From contig KN805386.1 of assembly GCA_000818945.1 (NCBI GenBank), forward strand, positions 509,948 to 573,947: a stretch of 64,000 nt of DNA, written 5' to 3'. The position numbers were made by a program, and so were the translations under genes. The stretch is from Schizochytrium sp. CCTCC M209059 (lineage: Eukaryota; Sar; Bigyra; Thraustochytrida; Thraustochytriidae). Each line of letters opens with the position of its first letter. The first letter of the stretch is position 1. Under the pieces are notes generated by a model. That model was given only the letters and a program-made list of their open reading frames with translations. It made no database searches and was not told the origin of the DNA. Below are positions 50,384-60,481 of this stretch, piece after piece.

Positions 50384-51340
50384 TTAGGCTACCGCTTCCT
50401 TCTTGCAGATCGTCTTGTAAAAGCACTCCTTCGGCTTGCACTCGCCATCCTTGACCTGGTAGCCCTTCTTGCACTTGCACTTGCACGTGTTGCTGGACTT
50501 GACCAAGTACGGCTTGGAGTAGGCCTTGGGGCAGTTCTTCTTCTTGCACTGCTTAGGCGGGAGCGTGGGCGGGGCCGTAGGCTTTGCGGGGCAATCGCAC
50601 CTGCCGCTGTTCTTCATCACGCCGTTCTTGCACTTGCAGCAGCAATCAGTCTGCTGGTTCTTGGGGCACGAGTTCTTGACGCACGGCTTGGTGCCCTTTG
50701 CACAAATGATGTTGTTGGAGCAGCCTGCGGCGTCCTCTTCAAGAAAGTTCATGACGCTCGCGCGCAGAGACATGCCGGAGTCCACCTCTTCGTCCGTTTC
50801 GAGAAAGAGCTCGTCGAACGGAAAGATCTCGCTCTCGGCAATCACATCATCCTCCTCGTCCTCGTCCTCGTCATCATCATCATCAAACTCGGCGTCTCCC
50901 GCCTCGATCACCTCGGGGCACAAGTCGTCAATGAGATCATTGTCGTCTCCGGCGGCAAGCTGCACAAAGTAATCGGGCCGCTGCTCGCTCTCGCTCTGTT
51001 GCATGAGAGAGACATGCTTCTTGTAGCATGCATCGCCGACGCAGCACTCCTTCTTCTTAATGCCGCCAGGGCACCTGACGGGCGGGGCCGTGGGCTTTGT
51101 TCCGGTATCCTTGACGCAGATGCCCTGGTGCGGACGGCGCTTGTAGTCCTTGTCGCACTTGCAGTCGTAGATGTTGTTGCAGCACTCGACCTTGGCCTTT
51201 TGCTTCGAGTGCGGAGGGCACTTAAAGTTGCACGTGGGGCTGGCGACGCCCAGAGCGCTCTGCTCCTCCGCCGACAAGCCCTGCGCCATGCACGCGAGGG
51301 CGGCCACGACCACCGCCAGGAGCGCCTGCGCGGCCTTCAT
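50384..51340 (-). CDS. Secreted Cys-rich protein with acidic tract, array copy 4
   Basis: The start is ATG 51340 (318 residues), giving the signal peptide MKAAQALLAVVVAALAC as in copy 3. The frame is open 16 codons further up. From residue about 18 on it is nearly identical to copy 2, including SEQRPDYFVQLA, the extra Cys in DDLC and the KKEAVA end. Differences include CPPHSKQK for CPAHSKKK, KDTGTKPTAPP for KDDPEEKPTAPP, CDKDY for CDKGY, and a slightly different Asp/Glu run. The CDKDY change alters a Gly otherwise kept in the CKxGY motif of this family. The 3' flank is shared with copy 2 for several dozen bases. All four array genes are on the minus strand. Confidence 0.87.
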   Translation of the reverse strand: MKAAQALLAVVVAALACMAQGLSAEEQSALGVASPTCNFKCPPHSKQKAKVECCNNIYDCKCDKDYKRRPHQGICVKDTGTKPTAPPVRCPGGIKKKECCVGDACYKKHVSLMQQSESEQRPDYFVQLAAGDDNDLIDDLCPEVIEAGDAEFDDDDDEDEDEEDDVIAESEIFPFDELFLETDEEVDSGMSLRASVMNFLEEDAAGCSNNIICAKGTKPCVKNSCPKNQQTDCCCKCKNGVMKNSGRCDCPAKPTAPPTLPPKQCKKKNCPKAYSKPYLVKSSNTCKCKCKKGYQVKDGECKPKECFYKTICKKEAVA

Positions 51341-51889
51341 CTTGCCTTTTCTCGTCTGCCCTTGCCTTCTCTCTCCTGTATCTCCCAACGAAACTTACCC
51401 GTAGGATCGACCTCAGCCTGCTTCCTGTCCCACTCGTTCCGGCTCTGCCAGTTCCAGCTTTGCCAATCCCCTCGGCCTCGCGTCTGGCTGTCCCGGCCTG
51501 CCGCTCGCGGTCTCGCCGCCCGCCGGACGCGCAGGAGGGACCCTCCCTCCCTCCCTCCCTCCGCACGTTCGCCAACGCATCAAGTTGGCAGGCAGGATGC
51601 GCGTGGCCGCTGCAGCTGCTGCGGGGAAGAAATGCGAGGTGCGCTGTCGCCGCCTGAACATGCATGCGGCCAATGGCCGAGGACCGGAGGACCGGAAGAC
51701 CTGAGGGTCTGAAGAGGACCTGAGGGCCTGCCTGCCGAGGACCTGGTGAGGACCTGAGGGCCTGCCTGCCGAGGGCGCCTGCCTGATGACCGGGATCGAG
51801 GAGATGAGGAGACCAGGCGAAAAAGGGCGATGATGAAGAGGCGAGGAGAGAGGGAAGCCGCTTCTTGTTCTTCTTTTTGTTCGCTTTCC

Positions 51890-51923
<34 letters not shown>

Positions 51924-53819
51924 CTTTCCTTCCATACGTCATTCCATTCCTCCCCCGTCGTGCGTGCTGCGTGCTGCGTCTGCGTGCGTGCTGCAGCGGC
52001 CGGCCGGCCAGCGTCCATGCAGTTTCTTCACCCAACCAGTCGCCCGTCGACCAGCCAGCCCCGCGCGGACGCTCGCGCGGGGCTCTGAGGGCGCCTTGAA
52101 GAAGAAGCCGCGAGCAGCCAGGGCGGGAGCCGCCTCCTCTTTCCCTCCCTGCGCCTGCAGCACAGGCAGCAAACCAAGAAGGCGCAGGCGCCGGCCGTCC
52201 CGCGGTTTGGATCTTCCGCACGTGCCAGCCCCCCTCAAGAATTCGAAGAGATCTCTTCGCCTCTCTGTCGGCTTTTCCACCAGGGCCTCCCTCTGCCAAC
52301 CAAGTGAGTCCGAGTCACACTTCTCTGTTCGGTTCTATTCCGGTCGATGCTTCGACCCTCACGCACGCTGCCTGTCTGGACGGCCGCGCTGGCTCGGCAG
52401 GCCGAGGCGAGTCCGCGGTGCGCAATGAACGAGAGGCTGCAGGCAGGCAGGCAGACGGACGGACGGCCAGCTGCCACACTGCAGCTAGGCCTAGTCTTGG
52501 CGGCCAAGCACACAACCGCCGAGAACGAGCGAGTGGGACGGCGGGTAGCGAGCGGTGTGCGCTGAGGCGAGCGACGCGACGGCGTGTAGAAGTAGTAGTA
52601 CCTCGAAAGGCGGAAGCGCGGCGGAGAAAAGGAAGCAGCGACGCGGCGTTGGCACGAAGATCTGCCTGCTGGCTGAGGTGTGGAGCTGCTGCCGCTGGAC
52701 GGGACCTGGCCGGTCGCCATGGTCGGTGGCCCTTGGACCGACAAAAGATCGGCCCGCAGGTGCTGGCATGGCTGCCATGAGAGACATGTCCGTCCACCCC
52801 GGCGCACGCGCATGTTTGCGCGTGAGAGGCTGGCCGGAGCGGCTTTTGCGACGACAGTGTTGAAGTGCACCTGGACAGGACTCGATTGCTGGCAAAAGCA
52901 CGTTTCGAGCTGCTCGCGATGCCGTCATTTCTTTGCTTTTTTACTGCTCGGGAGTAAGATCCGCACTGGGTCCGGCGTGCAGAGTAGTTTGCGAAAGGGC
53001 TGAGACGCATTCCCCTCTCCGTGTCGACGGCGACGTCGAGAGTTTTCCTCTCGCAGAGAGCGGATCTTCTCCCTGACCTTTTGCTTCTTCCTCCTGTTTG
53101 GCGTGCCTCACTCAGGTGCTTGGCTCTCGTTTTCATCCCCCTTCGGAATCGCGCAAAAGAAAATGTCTCGTGAACAATGATGCGGGCGTCGCTTCTTCGA
53201 TGTTCGTGTAATTGAGTGCCTACCCGACACCAGAGACCAAAGTGAGAAAATCTATTTGCACCAAGCCTTGAGAACTTTCGTCTGTGAGCAACAACGCGGA
53301 AACCTTCAATCTGCGCGTAGATCTACTAAGGTACGAGACGCGCTTGAGAACCTTAGCGCAGCAATGGCTCTTCGATTATGTCGCCGCACCGATCTTTGCG
53401 GCATGTTACGCGGGTCTAGATACTATGATTCAAGCGATACCCATTTTTGATTGACTGTGAAGGCAGATTCACTTACAGAGAAAGTGATGATGGGCGGAAT
53501 ACGCGCGAAAACAGAAAAATGACCTTGCTTAGGAATACGCGGGGCAGATCTGCAGATGTGCATGCAAGCGAACTCAGCTGAATACCCACTGGCAGGCAAC
53601 AGGAAAGAAGCCGAAAGGTAGAGTTTCGCGCAGACATGCGGATTCCACATAAACAAGTCCGCGAAGAATGATCGACAGAAGGCCTATATGCTCACTCATT
53701 TCTCCCCAAAACGCAAGGATTGCCTTTTTGATAAGAAAAAATTGTCAACAAATATGAATGAAACGAAAGGGATATACAGACGGGAACCCTGCTACTACCT
53801 TTTTGGGTGAACAGAAAAG
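51341..53819. other. Intergenic, Cys-rich array to coiled-coil gene
   Basis: About 2.5 kb. The left part holds repeated GGACCTGAGGGCCTGCCTGCCGAG-type stretches (about 51715-51785), a TTGC repeat (51891-51924) and a TAGGCCTA palindrome (52486-52493). The part beyond 53.1 kb is AT-richer. Frames here are composition-driven and show no recognisable protein. Confidence 0.45.
51891..51924. repeat. (TTGC)n microsatellite
   Basis: About eight TGCT/TTGC units, similar to the CTTG run upstream of Cys-rich copy 3. Confidence 0.9.
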
Positions 53820-56789
53820 CTAGGTTGGGTGAAAATGCCCGCGAGGAAGGAGTGTCGGAAGCATACGGATCAAACAGTACACGAGAAAAACGCAGAATGG
53901 AAGTACGGGCATCGTTGAGATTACGACCTTGTCGCCTTCGTTGCCGCGTGCTCTCTGAGACGCGCCCTGCGACGTGGCAGCCGCAGTACCTTGCCTCTGA
54001 CCCATCTGCTCAAGCACATCTTGCTGCGAAGCTTGCCCCGTCGCCGCCTCATGCGCGCGTGCAGCTTCTCGGAGCTTTTCAACTTCTGCTGCAAGTTCGT
54101 CATTCTTGCGCTTCACGTCTTCAAGTTCGCGAGCTCGCTCTTCATCGGCAATCCCAGCCTCACCCTTACGAGCCTCTCCCAGATCTCCCGCTGTTTGAAA
54201 AGGCGATACCTGCTCTTCTTGCTTTCGCTTCTGCTCTAATTCCTTCCTTAGTGCTGCGATGCCTTCTTCTAATTCAGCTCTCTCTTTTGCCTGATCCACT
54301 TTCAGTTGATTCACGTCGCTCTCATGTTTCGCTCGGACATCTGCTTTTTCTTGTTCGGCAGATTTACGAAGTTGTGCGCCCTCCTCCTTGTGCTTCTCCA
54401 AGAGATCCTCCAACTCCTTGACGCGATCGTGGACGTGACCTTCTTTCGGAAGTTCTTGCTCTTGCTCCGATTTTTGCTCATCGCGCCGCTGCTCAAGCTC
54501 TTCCAATTCAGCATGCTTTTCCTTGTACTCCGCGACTTGCTGTTCGAGCCTGCTAGCTCGGTCCTCGGACTCCTTTCCGGCTTTCTCGGCTTCATCCTTG
54601 AGCATTTTATGCTGCTCAACTTGCTGTTCAAGGTCCCGCACTTGGGCTTTGTAGCGTTTTTTGGCCTTCTCAGAGTCACCTTTCAGCTCTTCCTGCTCGT
54701 CTCTGAGCTGATTGCCTTGCTGCTCGAGCTTCCTGATTTGTTCCTGGTACTCCTTTTCTGCCTTTTCCGACGCATCTTTCACTTCCTCTTGCCTGTCTTG
54801 TAGCTCCTTGACTTGCTGCTCCAGAGCTTGCACTTTGTCCTCTTGATCCTTGTTTCCCTTGGCGGCCGACTGTTGCAGCTCTTGCTTGTCTTTCTCGAGC
54901 TCTTGTACCTGCTTTCGCAACTCTTGAAGATTAACCTCATGGTCTTGGCCTTCTGCCGTGGCCGAATCGATTAGCTCTTGCTGCTTTTTCTCGAGCTGTT
55001 TGACTTGGAGCTCGAGGTTTTGAACTTTGGCCTCATGCTCGGTTTGAGCCTTCGCGGCAGAATCCTTCAGCTCTTGTTGTTCTTTCTCGAGTTGCTCGAC
55101 TTGCTCCTCAAGGTCCTGAATTCGAGCCTGACGATCCTCTTCGGCCTTGGAGGCGGAACTACGAAGCTCCTCTTGCGTCACCTTCAGCTGCTCGACTTGC
55201 TTCTCCAGTTCCTGGACTTGAGCCTCATGCTCCTTTTCCGCCTTCGCAGCCGACTCTTCCACTTCACTTATGCGTGTTCTCAACGTCCGAATTGTCGCAT
55301 TCAGTTCCTCCACATCTGCTCTGGCAGATGCAGCCTGCTCAGAGGCCATTGCCGCTTCGTCTTTCGCCTTGCTGAGCTCTTCCAAGGCCTCGTCGCGCGC
55401 AGAAACAGCCTCGTCGCGCGCACAAGTGGCCTCATCTCGTTCAGAAACGGCCTCGTCTCGTGCAGAAACGGCCTCGTCCCGTGCAGAAACGGCCTCGTCG
55501 CGCGCACAAGTGGCCTCATCTCGTTCAGAAACGGCCTCGTCTCGTGCAGCAACGGCCTCGTCGCGCGCAGAAATGGCCTCGTCGCGCTCGCTCTCTGCCT
55601 TGCCGCGCGCAGAAATGGCCTCGTCGCGCTCGCTCTCTGCCTTGTCGCGCTCGCGTTGCGCTTGTCTAAGCTTGGTGTGCACGGCTGGGTCTCGATTATC
55701 GTCTCCCATGAGATGTCTGGTGTCCGTGGTTTCCGCGGTCAGTGACGTCGACGTACTCCAAGGCGACATTGGTTCGTTGGTCATCGACCTCGCGCTATTC
55801 ATTCTTTTGGAATTTCCCCGCTTTACCTTTTTCTTCCTCCCCGTGTCTACTTTGAGCGATTTCATACGAAGTCGCTCCATTTCAGTGGTTTGTTCAGAAA
55901 TGGTCGCCTCCTTCTCCTCGAGGGTTGCATAAAGCTCATCTCGATCCTTCTGAAGCTCGTTTACCTTGGCTTGAGACTCCTCGGCGTGCTTTTCTAACGC
56001 TTCTTTGGCGTCCCTGAGCTCTTTTCCCAAAACGTCAATCTGATTTTGCAGATTTTTTTCGCGATCCGCAAGCCTCTGCTCGGCTCCCTCAGCGCCGCCC
56101 TGATCATCTTGCTCAACTGTAGAGAACGGACCTTGCTCAGATGGCTTGCTGGACAGAGCTTCGATCTGCTTTCGTAATTGTTGCTCGGTCGCTTCATGCT
56201 TTCCGCGCTCGAGTTCCCATTCCTTCTGACGGGATTCGACTTCGCGCTGCAATCTTTCGAGCTTTACCTTGAGTTCGCTCTCTTCCGATTGCCATTGGCC
56301 CACTGTCGTCTTGATGTCATCCTTAGCGGCCTCCTGTTTTAGTTTTTCGTTTGCAACTTGTAATTCGAGATCTCTCTTATCGACGGAAATGACGTCAATC
56401 TCTTGCTTGAGCCGCTTGACCTGCTCGCGCAAGCTCATGACCTCGCCGGTGCGCGCTTCGATCTGCGCCATGAGCTTGTCTTTCCCATCGCTGTCCGCGG
56501 ACAAGACGTCGCTCTCCTCCGAGGCAGCTCCCGTCGGCGACGCAGGCACCGACGAGCGCCCCGCCTTGGCCTTCTTCAGGTCGCCGCGCTGCGTCTTGCT
56601 CTTGAGGTCCTCGTACATCATGCTCTCGTGCGCTTCGCGGGCCTCCTCCGACTCGAACGGCGGCAGCGACCCCACGCTGTCCCTGTGCTTCCTCCGCGGG
56701 CTGCCCTGCTGCTGCTCCGCGGCCTCCGCCGCCACGCCGGCCAGCTCGTCCGCGGCGGCCGACGCCCCGCCCTGCTCGGTGCTCGCCAT
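53820..56789 (-). CDS. Long tail-anchored coiled-coil protein
   Basis: The 989-residue protein starts at ATG 56789. Residues 1-100 are Ala/Ser-rich and probably disordered. Nearly all of 105-930 is Glu/Lys/Gln-rich heptad sequence with no Pro breaks over long stretches, predicting an extended coiled coil. Around 380-470 it turns into near-perfect seven-residue repeats of the type ARDEAVS/ERDEAVS (about 55385-55640). Other blocks repeat LEQQVxxLxxxQEELK. A single hydrophobic segment (VLPFCVFLVYCLIRMLPTLL, about 960-980) closes the chain, giving a tail-anchor topology with the coil in the cytosol. Such proteins often tether membranes (golgin or giantin-like) or link organelles; this is inference. 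A broken tandem copy follows upstream at 57.4-60.5 kb. Confidence 0.8.
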   Translation of the reverse strand: MASTEQGGASAAADELAGVAAEAAEQQQGSPRRKHRDSVGSLPPFESEEAREAHESMMYEDLKSKTQRGDLKKAKAGRSSVPASPTGAASEESDVLSADSDGKDKLMAQIEARTGEVMSLREQVKRLKQEIDVISVDKRDLELQVANEKLKQEAAKDDIKTTVGQWQSEESELKVKLERLQREVESRQKEWELERGKHEATEQQLRKQIEALSSKPSEQGPFSTVEQDDQGGAEGAEQRLADREKNLQNQIDVLGKELRDAKEALEKHAEESQAKVNELQKDRDELYATLEEKEATISEQTTEMERLRMKSLKVDTGRKKKVKRGNSKRMNSARSMTNEPMSPWSTSTSLTAETTDTRHLMGDDNRDPAVHTKLRQAQRERDKAESERDEAISARGKAESERDEAISARDEAVAARDEAVSERDEATCARDEAVSARDEAVSARDEAVSERDEATCARDEAVSARDEALEELSKAKDEAAMASEQAASARADVEELNATIRTLRTRISEVEESAAKAEKEHEAQVQELEKQVEQLKVTQEELRSSASKAEEDRQARIQDLEEQVEQLEKEQQELKDSAAKAQTEHEAKVQNLELQVKQLEKKQQELIDSATAEGQDHEVNLQELRKQVQELEKDKQELQQSAAKGNKDQEDKVQALEQQVKELQDRQEEVKDASEKAEKEYQEQIRKLEQQGNQLRDEQEELKGDSEKAKKRYKAQVRDLEQQVEQHKMLKDEAEKAGKESEDRASRLEQQVAEYKEKHAELEELEQRRDEQKSEQEQELPKEGHVHDRVKELEDLLEKHKEEGAQLRKSAEQEKADVRAKHESDVNQLKVDQAKERAELEEGIAALRKELEQKRKQEEQVSPFQTAGDLGEARKGEAGIADEERARELEDVKRKNDELAAEVEKLREAARAHEAATGQASQQDVLEQMGQRQGTAAATSQGASQRARGNEGDKVVISTMPVLPFCVFLVYCLIRMLPTLLPRGHFHPT

Positions 56790-57439
56790 CGCCGCGGTCC
56801 CGACTCTGCCGGGCCTGACGGACGGGCGAAGGCGAACTGGCGGCGAGGCGCACGAGCCCGCGCGGGAGAGGGGGCCAGAGGGAGGGAGAGAGGGCGGGAG
56901 GAGGCAGCGCGGGCGAGGCGCAGGCAGGCAGGCAGAGCGGGAGGGGAGGCAGGCAGGCAGGCAGGGAGGGAGAACGGCGCAGCGGCCGCGCGACGCGGGA
57001 GGGGGCGCGGCGCGGGACCGGCCGGAGCGCAGCCTGCGCTGGGTGTGGTGCGGACAGGCGCAGGCAGGCAGGCTGGCCTACAGGATGTAGGCCTAAATGG
57101 ATTCAGGAAAGGGGAGAAAGAGGCCTATCGGGAGGGAGGAGATCCGTTAGGCCGGGGGGTGGCCACGGAGCCTGGAGGCCCGGACAAGGGGCAATCGATC
57201 GCTCGCTGCGGAGGGCAGGCTCGACCGGCGAGGAGAGAGAGCGTCGAGTCGGGAGAGAGCGCGCAGGGCGAGAGTATGTATGCCGAGGGTTTTATGTTGA
57301 GGACCGAGATTGCGGGAGGGGGGAGGGAATGAAAGGACGGAGGCTCATGTCGGACGGGCTCGAGAAAGGGTTAAGTGATGCGGGTCTCAGAACTTGATTT
57401 TCATGGGAAAAAAGATGCAATTCGGGTTTTTCATAGGTT
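56790..57439. promoter_or_regulatory. Promoter region of the coiled-coil gene
   Basis: GC-rich with CAGG-type runs (about 56920-56970), then a TAGGCCTA palindrome (57088-57095). The block 57121-57157 (GGCCTATCG ... AGATCCGTTAG) and a second block near 57280-57315 recur at about 60841-60874 and 61010-61045, upstream of the pseudogene copy. This indicates that promoter DNA was duplicated with the gene. Confidence 0.6.
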
Positions 57440-60400
57440 TATACTGCACGCATATACTTGATAGATGACCTCTTCTTGCTCGTTATGGAAAAGTGGAAAT
57501 GGAGTCCCGCCGAGAGATTTGAAAAGTTGCATCAAAAGGAAAGATGTCCTGCCATTGCCGCCCTGCGCGTGTGTGTGTGCGACTCTTTGCGAAGATCTCT
57601 GTATTCCCTGTGCAACTTCGGCATTCTTGCGCTTGGCGGCACCAAAGTCGCGAGTTTGCTCTTCGCTGACGTTTTCTAACCTCACTATCGAGAGCCTTTT
57701 CCGTAATCTCTCTGATCAAGATGCCGACGTCTATTCTTCGTTCGGCCGTTGCTGCTCCGTATCTTTCTTCAGACCAGCGAACTCTTTGTACATTTCGACG
57801 CTCTCTCTCTCTTTCTCTTGCCAGATTCGATTCCACTGACCCACGCCGCTCTTATGTTCAGTCCTAGCGTCTGCTTGCTCTTGCTCGGCAGGTGCACGGA
57901 TGATGTCGCCCTCCTCCTAGTACTTTTTCGAACGATCCTCCAAATTCTTGATGCGGAGGCAAACAAGACCTTTTCTAGTAAATTCTTGCTTTTGTTTGCT
58001 CTCATTTTGTTTTTCCTTGTACTCCGCGACTTGCTGTTCGAGCCTGCTAGCTCGGTCCCCAGACTCCTTTTCGGCTTTCTCAACTCCATCCTTGAGCTTT
58101 TTCTGCTGCTCAACTTGCTGCTCAAGGTCCCATACTTGGGCTTTGTAGCGTTTTTCAGCCTTCTCAGAAAAACATTTCCGCTCGCTTTGCTCGACTCTGC
58201 GTTGATCGCCCTATTGCTCGAGCTTCCTGATTTGTTCCTGAAAGTCATTTTCTGCCTTTTCCGACGCATTCTTCATTTGCTCTTGCCTGTCTTGAAGCTC
58301 CTTGACTTGCTGCTCCAGAGCTTGCACTTTGTCCTCTTGATCCTTGTTTTCCTTGGCGGCCGACTGTTGCAGCTCTTGCTTGTCTTTCTCAAGCTTTTGT
58401 ACCTGCTTTCGCAGCTCTTAAAGATTAGTCTCATGGTCCTAGTCTTCTGCCGTGGCCAATTCCATTGGATCTTGCTGCTTTTCCTCGAGCTGCTCGACTT
58501 GCTTCTCCAGTTCCTGGACTTGAGCCTCATGCTCCTTTTCCGCCTTCGCAGCCGACTCTTCCACTTCACTTATGCGTGTTCTCAACGTCCGAATTGTCGC
58601 ATTCAGTTCCTCCACATCTGCTCTGGCAGATGCAGCCTGCTCAGAGGCCATTGCCGCTTCGTCTTTCGCCTTGCTGAGCTCTTCCAAGGCCTCGTCGCGC
58701 GCAGAAACGGCCTCGTCGCGCGCACAAGTGGCCTCATCTCGTTCAGAAACGGCCTCGTCTCGTTCCGCAACGGCCTCGTCTCGTGCAGCAACGGCCTCGT
58801 CCCGTTCAGAAACGGCCTCGTCGCGCGCAGAAATGGCCTCGTCGCGCTCGCTCTCTGCCTTGTCGCGCTCGCGTTGCGCTTGGCTAAGCTTGGTGTGCAC
58901 GGCTGGGTCTCGATTATCGTCTCCCATGAGATGTCTGGTGTCCGTGGTTTCCGCGGTCCGTGACGTCGACGTACTCCAAGGCGACATTGGTTCGTTGGTC
59001 ATCGACCTCGCGCTATTCATTCTTTTGGAATTTCCCGGCTTTACCTTTTTCTTCTTCCCCGTGTATACTTTGAGCGATTTCATACGAAGTTGCTCCATTT
59101 CAGTGGTTTGTTCAGAAATGGCCGCCTCCTTCTCCTCGAGGGTTGCATAAAGCTCATCTCGATCCTTCTGAAGCTCGTTTACCTTGGCTTGAGACTCCTC
59201 GGCGTGCTTTTCTAACGCTTCTTTGGCGTCCCTGAGCTCTTTTCCCAAAACGTCAATCTGATTTTGCAGATTTTTTTCGCGATCCGCAAGCCTCTGCTCG
59301 GCTCCCTCAGCGCCGCCCTGATCATCTTGCTCAACTGTAGAGAACGGACCTTGCTCAGATGCCTTGCTGGACAGAGCTTCGAGCTGCTTTCGTAATTGTT
59401 GCTCGGTCGCTTCATGCTTTCCGCGCTCGAGTTCCCATTCCTTCTGACGGGATTCGACTTCGCGCTGCAGTCTTTCGAGCTTTACCTTGAGTTCGCTCTC
59501 TTCTGATCGCCATTGGCCCACTGTCGTCTTGATGTCATCCTGAGCGGCCTCCTGTTTCAGTCTTTCGTTTACAACTTGTAATTCGAGATCTCTCTTATCG
59601 ACGGATCGATTTTGCAGAATTTTTTCGCGCAAAAAGGGAGTGCCTGTTTTTCCATTTTTTTTCGCTTCAGAGTCCTTACCGTGCTTCTCTAGAGCTTGTT
59701 TAGCAGCTCTGAGCTCTTTCACGAAAGCAGCTATTTGATTTTGCAGATCTTCTTCATGCTGAGATGGAATACCCGCCGATTCTCTGGCTTCGGAAAGCTT
59801 TTGCTCGGTCTTGGATCGCTGCATCTCATTGTGCAACTTGCATGAAAGAGTTACCACCCTTTCCCACGAGGTAATCTCCGCCGCTTTATGCTTTCCGCGT
59901 TCGATTTCCCACTCCTTCTGACGGGATTCGACTTCGCGCTGCAGTCTTTCGAGCTTTGCCTTGAGTTCGCTCTCTTCCGATTGCCATTGGCCCACTGTCG
60001 TCTTGATGTCATCCTGAGCGGCCTCCTGTTTCAGTTTTTCGTTTGCAACTTGTAATTCAAGTTCTCTCTTATCGATGGAAATGACGTCAATCTCGTGCTA
60101 GAGCCGCTTGACCTGCTCGCGCAAGCTCATGACCTCGCCGGTGCGCGCTTCGATCTGCGCCATGAGCTTGTCTTTCCCATCGCTGTCAGCGGACAAGACG
60201 TCGCTCTCATCCGAGGCAGCTCCCGTCGGCGACGCAGGCACCGACGAGCGCCCCGCCTTGGCCTTCTTCAGGTCGCCGCGCTGCGTCTTGCTCTCGAGGT
60301 CCTCGTGCATCATGCTCTCGTGCGCTTCGTGGGCCTCCTCCGACTCGAACGGCGGCAGAGACCCCGCGCTGTCCCTGAGCTCCCTCTGCGGCCTCCCCTG

Positions 60401-60481
60401 CTGCTGCTCCGCGGCCTCCGCCGCCACGCCGGCCAGCTCGTCCGCGGTGGCCGACACCCCACCCTGCTCGGTGCTCGCCAT
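57440..60481 (-). pseudogene. Degraded tandem copy of the coiled-coil gene
   Basis: The copy starts at ATG 60481 with the same opening (MASTEQGG) as its intact neighbour. A TAG stop (plus-strand 60098-60100) replaces the AAG codon of VKRLKQE. The same frame then stays open to a second TAG at 58439, followed by a TAA near 58419 and further stops. Matches to the 3' part continue through broken frames to about 57440, where traces of the KRKN region remain but the TM anchor is not recognisable. The middle (about 58470-59600) is almost identical to the intact gene, while both flanks are clearly diverged. It also has an internal duplication (the block DKR(D/E)LELQV ... EVESRQKEWE appears twice) and lacks about 60 residues found in the intact gene. 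A truncated 127-residue product is possible but unlikely to matter. Confidence 0.85.

Noticed and set aside
52315..53136. 273-codon Arg/Ser/Ala-rich minus-strand frame
   Set aside because: Composition is typical of random GC-rich DNA, with no hydrophobic core pattern or motif, and it is overlapped by equally long frames.
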